64,000 nucleotides of DNA. It comes from Agarilytica sp045430305 (GTDB lineage: Bacteria; Pseudomonadota; Gammaproteobacteria; Pseudomonadales; Cellvibrionaceae). The stretch is taken from NCBI GenBank assembly GCA_045430305.1, contig JAILXW010000003.1, positions 558,001 to 622,000 on the forward strand, given 5' to 3'. The position numbers and the translations under genes are program-made. This document shows, piece after piece, positions 9,503-16,275 of the stretch; position 1 is the stretch's first letter, and every line of letters starts with the position of its first letter. The notes below the pieces were generated by a model. That model saw only the letters and a program-made list of their open reading frames with translations. It was not told the DNA's origin and did no database searches.

Positions 9503-9519
9503 ATGTTATCATATAACAT
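9503..9519. promoter_or_regulatory. Zur operator (inverted repeat ATGTTAT-cat-ATAACAT)
   Basis: A perfect 7-base inverted repeat separated by three bases, between the divergent zur and znuA genes. Its sequence agrees with the known Zur box of gammaproteobacteria (GTTATANNATAAC core). A TATACAAT stretch at 9532-9539 just downstream can serve as the znuA -10, so bound repressor would cover the polymerase site. One operator could control both directions. Confidence 0.85.
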
Positions 9520-9553
9520 TGCAGTCAATGCTATACAATTTAGGGTCGTCGAT

Positions 9554-10471
9554 TTGCGTAGTAACTCCTTATTTTTATTGTTGTTTTCCACTTTTGTTGC
9601 GTTTTCTCTTACCTCAGTTCCAGGTTTTACTTCTACCGGCCTGGCTAAAAAGGGCAGGGCTTCAGAAAAGCCACTGAGCATTGTTGCTAGCATTCGTCCT
9701 TTGGCGCTTATTGCGCAAGAAATCGCAGGCGATGTTGCTGAAGTGGCAGTTTTAGTCGATGGGGCAAGCTCTCCGCACGACTTCTCCCTCACAATTCGGC
9801 AAGCGCTCAAAATGCAAGACGCAGATCTTTTGCTCAAAGTCGGCAGCGGTGTGGATGCTTTTTTGGATGATCTTTCGGTTCCCATGCCGGTCCTTGCCTT
9901 AAATGAAAAAGCGGGTGCTCATGTACACGACAAAAAACTGAAAGTGGGCGGTGGCCACCATCATCATTCCCATGCCAATACCCACCCCTGGCTCGACGTT
10001 AAACAAGTGCTTCATTTTGCAGATAAGTTTCAACACGAGCTTTCTGCTTTAAGGCCTCAAGACGAGGCTGATATTGCGCTGCGTCATAAGCGCTTTAGGT
10101 CAATGCTAGAGGCGGCCCATGCGGCGACGAAACAAGCCTTGTTGGCTCATTCAAATACCCCGTTTGCTGTATATCACGACGCTTATTCAGAGTGGGTGGC
10201 AGCCTACCAGCTTGCCCAGCCCTATAGCTTGACCAAGGTGCCGCATGAGCGGCTCAGTGCAAAAAGGCTAAATACTGCGGGGCAGATTATGGCGGGGGCA
10301 TCGTGTCTTTTGGTTGAAACTGCCTCAGAGCAAGACGCGCTAAGAATTGCCAAGCTCTTTGATATTCCGATGGTGAGTGCAGATATTCTTGCCCAGCGCT
10401 CAGATATCCAGTCTTTCACTGCTTTTTTACAAGAGATCGCCAAGTCCTTTCAGCGCTGTTTCGAGGCTTAA
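9554..10471 (+). CDS. znuA: Zinc ABC transporter periplasmic binding protein ZnuA
   Basis: Periplasmic zinc-binding component of the Znu importer. The protein has a signal segment (LFLLLFSTFVAFSL), the cluster 9 SBP pattern (SIRPLALIAQEIAGD), SPHDFSL with a ligand His, a His-rich flexible loop (GGGHHHHSH), then HPWLD, and a later YHDAY motif with another ligand His. A reading frame is open from an ATG at 9443, but that frame runs across the Zur operator and the probable promoter. I therefore favour the TTG at 9554, preceded by AGGG at 9542, which puts the signal peptide right at the N-terminus (305 residues). The ATG at 9503 lies inside the operator and is unlikely. It is divergent from zur-znuC-znuB. 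Confidence 0.85.
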   Translation: MRSNSLFLLLFSTFVAFSLTSVPGFTSTGLAKKGRASEKPLSIVASIRPLALIAQEIAGDVAEVAVLVDGASSPHDFSLTIRQALKMQDADLLLKVGSGVDAFLDDLSVPMPVLALNEKAGAHVHDKKLKVGGGHHHHSHANTHPWLDVKQVLHFADKFQHELSALRPQDEADIALRHKRFRSMLEAAHAATKQALLAHSNTPFAVYHDAYSEWVAAYQLAQPYSLTKVPHERLSAKRLNTAGQIMAGASCLLVETASEQDALRIAKLFDIPMVSADILAQRSDIQSFTAFLQEIAKSFQRCFEA

Positions 10472-10534
10472 GGTATCCTTCGCTCTCTAGTGATCACCAC
10501 ACTTCTATTCATCTAATAGCGACGCTCAATATCT

Positions 10535-13249
10535 ATGGCTAATACAGCTCCGGTCATCTTGGTTGATGGCTCATCATACCTATATCGCGCCTTTCACGCG
10601 CTTCCGCCACTTACTAACTCAAAGGGTCAGCCAACCGGCGCCGTCAAGGGCGTAGTGAGCATGGTGCGGCGCTTGATCAATGATTACCCAGACAGTGAAA
10701 TCATCGTGATCTTCGATGCGAAGGGTAAAACTTTCCGCGACGACATGTATTCAGAATACAAAGCCAATCGTCCACCTATGCCAGACGATTTACGCGAACA
10801 AATCGAGCCGCTGCACGACATTATTCGATGCATGGGGCTGCCCTTGCTGATAGTGCCTGGCGTAGAGGCGGACGACGTGATTGGCACGTTGGCAAGACAA
10901 GGTGAAACTGCTGGGCGCGACGTGCTTATCTCGACCGGCGATAAAGATATCGCCCAGTTGGTGACCGATCGTATTACCATGATGAACACCATGGACAACA
11001 CCACGCTGAATCCCGCCGGTGTGGAAGAGAAGTTTGGCATTCCGCCCAAATACATCATCGATTACTTGGCGCTTATGGGCGATTCCTCAGACAACATTCC
11101 AGGTGTGCCGGGCGTCGGTAAAAAAACTGCTTTGGCCTTGATTCAGGGCTTGGGGGGAATCAGTGAAATTTACAGTAAGTTGGATGAGGTAAAAGACCTC
11201 ACCTTCCGTGGCGCGAAAACAATGGCACCGAAACTGGAAGCGAATAAGGAACTGGCCGACCTCAGTTACTTACTGGCCACGATTAAATGCGATGTGGCGC
11301 TTGACGTCACAATTGATGGTTTAAAACACTGCGAGCCCGACAAACAGCGCCTGCGTGAACTGTACCTCGATCTGGAATTTCGTACATGGTTGGCCGATGT
11401 CGAAAGCAATAAGCCAGAAATAAAGAAAGCAGAAGCCATTCACACCGAGTATGAATGTGTGACGACAGAGGCAGACTTTGATCGCTGGTTGTTGGCGCTG
11501 GAAAAAGCCGAGCTGTTTGCTTTCGACACCGAAACCACCAGCCTCGATTATATGAAGGCGAAAATCGTCGGAGTCTCTTTTTGTGTCGAGCCTGGCAAAG
11601 CGGCTTATGTACCCTTTGGGCACGACTACGAAGACGCGCCAGCTCAGCTGAGTGAAGCGCAGGTGTTGGGTAAGTTGAAGCCTCTTTTAGAGAGCGAAAA
11701 GCATAAGAAAGTCGGTCAAAATCTTAAATATGACGCTAATGTGTTGCTAAATCACGACATAGAGCTTAACGGAATCGCTTACGACACCATGTTGGAGTCT
11801 TACGTCTTCAACTCCACCGGTTCACGTCACGATATGGATAGCCTCGCGCTCAACTATCTTGGTCACAAGACCGTTCACTTTGAGGAAATTGCTGGCAAAG
11901 GGGCCAAGCAGATCACGTTCAATCAAATTGAATTGGAGCAAGCTGCACCCTATGCCGCAGAAGATGCGGATATCACGCTACGCCTGCATCAGCGTCTTTA
12001 TCCAGAGTTAAAAGCGGAGCCAGATTTACTTGCCGTATTGAACGATATTGAAGTGCCGCTGGTATCCATTCTTTCTAAGATTGAACGCAATGGCGTGTTG
12101 CTTGATGCCGATGAATTGGCCAGCCAAAGCGCTGATCACGAAGCGCGTATCGAAACGCTTAAGCAGCAAGTATATGAAATGGCGGGGGAAGAATTTAATC
12201 TCGCGTCGCCCAAGCAGCTCGGCGTCATACTGTTTGAAAAGCTCGGCCTGCCGGTAAAAAAGAAGACGAAAACTAAGGTGCCTTCTACATCTGAAGAGGT
12301 ACTACAGGAGTTGGCGCTCGATTACCCCCTGCCAGCGCTTTTGTTGGAATACCGTGGTTTGGCAAAGCTCAAATCGACCTATACCGACAAGCTTCCCACA
12401 CTGATTCAAGAGAGTAGCGGGCGAGTGCATACCTCCTACCATCAGGCGGTTACAGCAACTGGGCGCCTTTCATCAATGGACCCCAACCTACAAAATATTC
12501 CTATTAAAACCGAAGAAGGTCGGCGAGTGCGTAAGGCTTTTATCGCACCTCAAGGCTACAAAATTCTCGCTGCGGATTACTCGCAAATTGAGTTACGCAT
12601 TATGGCCCACCTGTCGCAAGATAAGAGTTTATGTGCAGCATTTAACGAAGGTAAAGATATCCACCGAGCTACCGCGGCAGAGGTATTTGATGAGCCCTTA
12701 GATCAGGTGAGCGACGAACAGCGTCGCAGTGCAAAAGCTATCAACTTTGGTTTGATCTACGGTATGTCTGCTTTTGGTCTTGCTCGTCAGCTTCATATAG
12801 GCCGCAAAGATGCCCAGCGCTATATAGATACCTACTTTGAGCGTTACCCAGGCGTGGCTGACTACATGATGAACATTCGACGCACAGCCTCCGAGCAGGG
12901 CTATGTGGAAACTATTTTTGGTCGCCGCCTACATTTGGGTGATATCCATTCAAGCAACTTTAATCGCCGGCAGGCGGCAGAGCGCACGGCCATTAACGCA
13001 CCCATGCAAGGCAGCGCAGCAGATATTATCAAGCGTGCAATGATTGCAGTTGATGCGTGGATCGAGGCTGAAAAGCCAGATTTGAAAATGATCATGCAGG
13101 TGCATGATGAATTGGTGTTTGAGGTGGCGGAAGATCAAGTCGAGGTGCTTCGGGCCAAAATTTGTGAACTCATGAGTGCGGCGGCAGAGCTAAGCATACC
13201 GCTAGTCGTCGATGCGGGGGCGGGCAAAAGCTGGGATGAGGCCCATTAA
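10535..13249 (+). CDS. polA: DNA polymerase I
   Basis: A full-length (904 aa) family A DNA polymerase for Okazaki fragment processing and repair. The 5' nuclease domain occupies about 1-290 (VDGSSYLYRAFHA, GVEADDVIGTLA, SDNIPGVPGVGKKTA). The 3'-5' exonuclease follows at about 310-500 with FDTETT near residue 330. The polymerase domain ends the protein with motif A (DYSQIELRI), the O-helix (RRSAKAINFGLIYG) and motif C (VHDEL). All catalytic residues I can check are present. It sits downstream of znuA and upstream of a gap holding candidate small RNAs and then engB, a placement shared with Pseudomonas and enterobacteria. Confidence 0.98.
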   Translation: MANTAPVILVDGSSYLYRAFHALPPLTNSKGQPTGAVKGVVSMVRRLINDYPDSEIIVIFDAKGKTFRDDMYSEYKANRPPMPDDLREQIEPLHDIIRCMGLPLLIVPGVEADDVIGTLARQGETAGRDVLISTGDKDIAQLVTDRITMMNTMDNTTLNPAGVEEKFGIPPKYIIDYLALMGDSSDNIPGVPGVGKKTALALIQGLGGISEIYSKLDEVKDLTFRGAKTMAPKLEANKELADLSYLLATIKCDVALDVTIDGLKHCEPDKQRLRELYLDLEFRTWLADVESNKPEIKKAEAIHTEYECVTTEADFDRWLLALEKAELFAFDTETTSLDYMKAKIVGVSFCVEPGKAAYVPFGHDYEDAPAQLSEAQVLGKLKPLLESEKHKKVGQNLKYDANVLLNHDIELNGIAYDTMLESYVFNSTGSRHDMDSLALNYLGHKTVHFEEIAGKGAKQITFNQIELEQAAPYAAEDADITLRLHQRLYPELKAEPDLLAVLNDIEVPLVSILSKIERNGVLLDADELASQSADHEARIETLKQQVYEMAGEEFNLASPKQLGVILFEKLGLPVKKKTKTKVPSTSEEVLQELALDYPLPALLLEYRGLAKLKSTYTDKLPTLIQESSGRVHTSYHQAVTATGRLSSMDPNLQNIPIKTEEGRRVRKAFIAPQGYKILAADYSQIELRIMAHLSQDKSLCAAFNEGKDIHRATAAEVFDEPLDQVSDEQRRSAKAINFGLIYGMSAFGLARQLHIGRKDAQRYIDTYFERYPGVADYMMNIRRTASEQGYVETIFGRRLHLGDIHSSNFNRRQAAERTAINAPMQGSAADIIKRAMIAVDAWIEAEKPDLKMIMQVHDELVFEVAEDQVEVLRAKICELMSAAAELSIPLVVDAGAGKSWDEAH

Positions 13250-13345
13250 AGACGCGTTATAAGCGAAAACTGGTGTCAGGTTCCGGCTTGCTGGCCCCAA
13301 CAAGCGGGCTTTTAAGACATTTTTATTAAATTTGAACGAGGGTTT

Positions 13346-13373
13346 GAACTTACTCTGATAAGGCGGGTCATAA
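13346..13373 (+). promoter_or_regulatory. Candidate sigma-E/AlgU-type promoter for the first small RNA
   Basis: GAACTT at 13346-13351 followed after 16 bases by TCATAA at 13368-13373. This fits the extracytoplasmic stress sigma consensus (GAACTT, 16-17 bases, TCnnA) better than sigma-70. The position is right for a transcript that starts near 13380 and ends at the terminator at 13463-13495. It is a short match found by eye. Confidence 0.45.
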
Positions 13374-13378
13374 GTTAC

Positions 13379-13496
13379 AGATGAGAGACAAACCCTGTAA
13401 GACAGCCTCCCTCATTGGTGTAAGTTTAAGTTGATGTTACTTTCCCCAAGAAGATAGATATGGCCCCGACAGTTCGCTGATCGGGGCATTTTTTTG
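13379..13496 (+). ncRNA. Candidate small RNA 1 between polA and engB (Spot 42/ErsA position)
   Basis: About 118 bases between a sigma-E-like promoter and a strong intrinsic terminator, with no reading frame. The region lies directly after polA and before engB, the place of Spot 42 in enterobacteria and ErsA in Pseudomonas. ErsA is driven by AlgU, matching the promoter type seen here. A short 5' stem can form (ATGAG at 13381 with CTCAT at 13411), and pyrimidine-rich single-stranded tracts (CCTCCC near 13406, CTTTCCCC near 13440) could pair with ribosome sites. Homology to either RNA is inferred from position, not from sequence alignment. Confidence 0.6.
13463..13495 (+). terminator. Intrinsic terminator with UUCG loop
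   Basis: Stem GCCCCGA (13463-13469) / TCGGGGC (13481-13487), extended inside by CAG-TTCG-CTG with one bulged A, then a run of seven T. The UUCG tetraloop makes it very stable. It would end the first small RNA and may also stop read-through from polA. Confidence 0.9.
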
Positions 13497-13544
13497 TCTG
13501 CTTTTTTGTTGGGTTTCGCAGAATTTTGCATAGGTTCGCCGACG

Positions 13545-13573
13545 TTGAACGACATTTTGCGGTGCTTTATCGT
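13545..13573 (+). promoter_or_regulatory. Candidate sigma-70 promoter for the second small RNA
   Basis: TTGAAC at 13545-13550 and TATCGT at 13568-13573 with a 17-base spacer. Each hexamer matches four of six consensus bases and the spacing is ideal. Transcription would start near 13580, inside a run of G. Confidence 0.4.
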
Positions 13574-13579
13574 GGGGGG

Positions 13580-13700
13580 GGAACCCAGTTGTGTGCCTGT
13601 GGTCTCAGTATGTGCCCTATAGATGTTCTTCAGTTTTCCTCCAGAAGCGAGAGCATCCTTTAAGCCCGCCGTTCTACTCCAAGACTGGCGGGCTTTTTTA
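13580..13700 (+). ncRNA. Candidate small RNA 2 between polA and engB, CCTCC hairpin loop
   Basis: About 120 bases from a sigma-70-like promoter to a second strong terminator, again without a credible coding frame. Near the 3' half, GATGTTCT (13622-13629) can pair with AGAGCATC (13650-13657), one G-T pair, closing a loop that contains TTTTCCTCC. CCTCC is complementary to a ribosome-binding site, a common seed in small RNAs that block translation. AGATGTTCT is also found near the start of Spot 42, so this second RNA, not the first, may be the Spot 42-like one. A TG-rich short frame from 13591 overlaps it but has no ribosome site. Confidence 0.45.
13662..13699 (+). terminator. Intrinsic terminator
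   Basis: Nine-pair stem AAGCCCGCC (13662-13670) / GGCGGGCTT (13687-13695) with T6 at 13694-13699. It lies 49 bases before the end of the convergent engB gene and would close the second small RNA. Confidence 0.88.
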
Positions 13701-13747
13701 TGCGTTCGGTTTCACCGTTACACAGATAGAGTCAAGGCTCGAGGCTT

Positions 13748-14398
13748 TTAATCCGCCTCGGTTTCAGTCTCAGCCTCTTCTGTTGCATCTAGCTTCATCC
13801 ACGTGTTGAGCTGTGATGCTAGTTGGTCGATCCCTTCTTTTTTAAGCGAAGAAAACAACTGTACGGATACCAAATCATCTATTTCGACCTCGCGGATTTC
13901 CTGTTGAACTTGTAAGAGCGTGGTTTTGGCTGCGCCGCGTTTTAGTTTATCGGCCTTAGTGAGCAACACGCGAACAGGCATATCGGCATCGACAGCCCAA
14001 TTGATCATCATGGTGTCGAATTCGGTGAGTGGGTGGCGTATATCCATAAGCATTACCAGCCCGCGTAAGCTTTTACGCTTATATAAATACTCTGAAAGGT
14101 GTTTTTGCCATTCACGTTTTACTTTTTCGGGCACTTTTGCAAAGCCGTAGCCGGGCAAATCGACCAGACGCAGATCTTGTGCGTTATGGAGCCCGAAAAA
14201 ATTGATAAGTTGCGTTCGCCCCGGTGTTTTGGAGGTGCGAGCAAGCTTGCCATTTCGAGTTAGAGTATTGATGGCGCTCGATTTCCCTGCATTAGAGCGC
14301 CCTGCAAATGCCACTTCAGCGCCACCTTCGGGTGGGCATTCTTTCAAAGTGGGGGCGCTGATGAGAAATTTGGCGGTATGAAAGTTAATTTCTTGCAT
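13748..14398 (-). CDS. engB: Ribosome biogenesis GTPase EngB/YsxC
   Basis: A small GTPase needed for assembly of the large ribosomal subunit. It shows the P-loop GRSNAGKSS, G3 in DLPGYGFAK and G4 in TKADKL, typical of the EngB family. At 216 residues it is close to normal length, with an acidic tail (EETETEAD-like end). It faces polA and the two small RNAs, and is divergent from cytochrome c4. Confidence 0.96.
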   Translation of the reverse strand: MQEINFHTAKFLISAPTLKECPPEGGAEVAFAGRSNAGKSSAINTLTRNGKLARTSKTPGRTQLINFFGLHNAQDLRLVDLPGYGFAKVPEKVKREWQKHLSEYLYKRKSLRGLVMLMDIRHPLTEFDTMMINWAVDADMPVRVLLTKADKLKRGAAKTTLLQVQQEIREVEIDDLVSVQLFSSLKKEGIDQLASQLNTWMKLDATEEAETETEAD

Positions 14399-14447
14399 AA
14401 ATTTTGATCAGGTTTGCTTCTGTGTAAGTGTTCAGGACATTTAAAGT

Positions 14448-14476
14448 GGGACAGCCCCAGAGTGAGTCGTTATAAT
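14448..14476 (+). promoter_or_regulatory. Sigma-70 promoter of cytochrome c4 gene
   Basis: GGGACA at 14448-14453 and a perfect TATAAT at 14471-14476, 17 bases apart. The transcript would carry a leader of roughly 110 bases before the start codon at 14595. Confidence 0.6.
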
Positions 14477-14594
14477 GCCGCTACTTTTTTTGGGGTCGAT
14501 CCGGGCGCGCACATTCGTCGCACGCTTTTCAGGGGTCTTACAAGCTCTCAGACATAAAGAACTGTATCTGCTAAAAAATAATACGGAAAAATCG

Positions 14595-15269
14595 ATGAAG
14601 AACCTAGTTTTAAAATCTTTCTTGTCCGCCAGTTTGATTGCATTGTCTTTCGGCGTAAATGCTGCGGGTGATGTTAGCAATGGTGAAAAAATCGCTGCAG
14701 CAGAGTGTGCAGCATGCCACGGTGCTGATGGTAACTCCACTACACCCATGTTTCCAAAGCTTGCTGGGTTAGGTGAAAAGTACCTACTTAAGCAACTTTA
14801 TGATATTCAAAATGCGAATGGCAAAAAGCCTAAGAACCCTTCGCGTGCAATTGCTGAGATGACTGGCCTGCTTGACGCAAAAAGCGATCAAGAATTGGCA
14901 GATATTGCTGCCTACTACGCCGCGCAGCCAATACAGCTCTCTGGCGCAAAAGAGATTCAAGTTCAGGTTAATTCTGGCAGCAAAGTTGACGGTTTAAAGC
15001 TTGGTGCTAGGGTATACCGCTCCGGTAATCTTGAAAATGGCGTTCCAGCATGTACGGGGTGTCATTCACCGCGTGGTATGGGCAACGCTCCCGCTGGTTA
15101 CCCTCGCTTGAGTGGTCAACACGCTGATTATATCGCCAAACAGCTTCGTGATTTCCGTGCAGGTAATCGCACCAATGACGGCGCCACTTCAGAAATGCGA
15201 GAAGTCGCTAAGAAAATGAGTGACGCTGAAATCACTGCAGTTTCAAACTTTATCTCAGGTTTGAACTAA
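14595..15269 (+). CDS. Di-heme cytochrome c4
   Basis: A periplasmic electron carrier of 224 residues with two fused cytochrome c domains. Each has a heme site: CAACH near residue 37 and CTGCH near residue 147, each followed by a distal Met region (for example PMFPKLAGL). A signal peptide covers about residues 1-22 (ends VNAAG). The start at 14595 puts the signal peptide at the N-terminus; a longer frame from 14475 overlaps the promoter and is rejected. Cytochrome c4 passes electrons from the bc1 complex to terminal oxidases. It is followed by its own terminator and then dsbA, as in Pseudomonas. Confidence 0.94.
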   Translation: MKNLVLKSFLSASLIALSFGVNAAGDVSNGEKIAAAECAACHGADGNSTTPMFPKLAGLGEKYLLKQLYDIQNANGKKPKNPSRAIAEMTGLLDAKSDQELADIAAYYAAQPIQLSGAKEIQVQVNSGSKVDGLKLGARVYRSGNLENGVPACTGCHSPRGMGNAPAGYPRLSGQHADYIAKQLRDFRAGNRTNDGATSEMREVAKKMSDAEITAVSNFISGLN

Positions 15270-15276
15270 TCTTTCT

Positions 15277-15310
15277 CAGTGTGCTCCTAAGAGCACACTG
15301 ACCTCTTTCT
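15277..15310 (+). terminator. Intrinsic terminator after cytochrome c4
   Basis: Stem CAGTGTGCTC / GAGCACACTG (15277-15300) with a short TAAG-type loop, followed by a pyrimidine-rich, T-rich tract. It separates the cytochrome gene from dsbA. Confidence 0.8.
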
Positions 15311-15399
15311 TATTTCTTCTTCGTTAAGTCTGTGTTCACCTTCGGTTCGCTAGAGTGTGCCTACACATACTTAACAGTAAAAACCTCAGGAGTTTATAC

Positions 15400-16035
15400 A
15401 TGCGCATTTTGACCTTCGTATTTGCCCTTATCGCTGCCGTATCCGCTTGTGCTCAAGAGCCTAACAGCGTCGAGCTGTACCAAAAAGGTGTTCATTACAA
15501 GATACTGCCGGCTGCTGTGCCTACCGTAACGCCCGGCAAGATCGAAGTAACAGAGGCGTTCGCATACAGCTGTGGCCACTGCGAGCGTTTTGAGCCGCTA
15601 GTATTGAATTGGAAGAAAGGCATGGCTGATGACGTTGCCTTTGTAAAACTTCCTGTGATTTGGCGTAAGCCTATGGAGTCTCTAGCGCGCATTATGTACA
15701 CCGGTGAAGCGTTAGGTATTTCAGATCAAGTGAACGCCCGTGTCTTCAAAGCGATGCATAAAGAGAAAAAACAGCTTGCCAATGAAGCTGAAATTGCAGC
15801 GATCTTCAAAGAGTTGGGTGTCGATGCAGAAAAATTTAAAAAGACTTACAAATCGTTTGGTGTGTCTTCCAAAGTTCAGCAAGCGGATGCCCGCACTCGC
15901 AGTATGAAAATTACCGGCACACCACAGTTGATTGTTGATGGCCGTTACTCGGTGTCTGCAACCAAAGAGTTGGGCCATGCTGGCATGCTCAAAGTGGTAG
16001 ATTTTCTGATCGAGAAGGTGCGCTCTGAGCGTTAA
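15400..16035 (+). CDS. dsbA: Thiol:disulfide oxidoreductase DsbA
   Basis: Periplasmic oxidase that inserts disulfide bonds into exported proteins. It has a signal segment at residues 1-18 (FALIAAVSACA), the CGHC active site in YSCGHCERF around residue 54-57, and the cis-Pro region GTPQLIVDG near the C-terminus. The ATG at 15400 follows a good AGGAG. The longer frame from 15355 has no ribosome site. The 211-residue length is normal. A terminator follows at once. Confidence 0.94.
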   Translation: MRILTFVFALIAAVSACAQEPNSVELYQKGVHYKILPAAVPTVTPGKIEVTEAFAYSCGHCERFEPLVLNWKKGMADDVAFVKLPVIWRKPMESLARIMYTGEALGISDQVNARVFKAMHKEKKQLANEAEIAAIFKELGVDAEKFKKTYKSFGVSSKVQQADARTRSMKITGTPQLIVDGRYSVSATKELGHAGMLKVVDFLIEKVRSER

Positions 16036-16058
16036 TCTGCGATCTCGTAGTTAAACAA

Positions 16059-16086
16059 AATGCGGCCAATGGCCGCATTTTTTTTG
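16059..16086 (+). terminator. Intrinsic terminator after dsbA
   Basis: Perfect nine-pair stem AATGCGGCC / GGCCGCATT with a three-base loop and eight T. It ends dsbA. Any start for the next gene upstream of it would be on the wrong side of the terminator. Confidence 0.95.
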
Positions 16087-16275
16087 TTTCGGATTTTGTC
16101 TGTAATGGCCCATTTTTCGATGTTCGCGACGAAATTACCAGCCATGCGTGCTCCGAAGATTTCCCAAAGTGCTCGCGCAAATCGAAGAACTTTACAGCTA
16201 AAGCCTCAAGACCTCACATCCCTCTTGGCTCCCAGCTATACTATCGAGATAGCTAGCCCACGCATTGGAGACGAC

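Noticed and set aside
13591..13809. 72-residue plus-strand frame in the small RNA gap, running into engB
   Set aside because: No ribosome site, crosses a strong terminator and overlaps engB.
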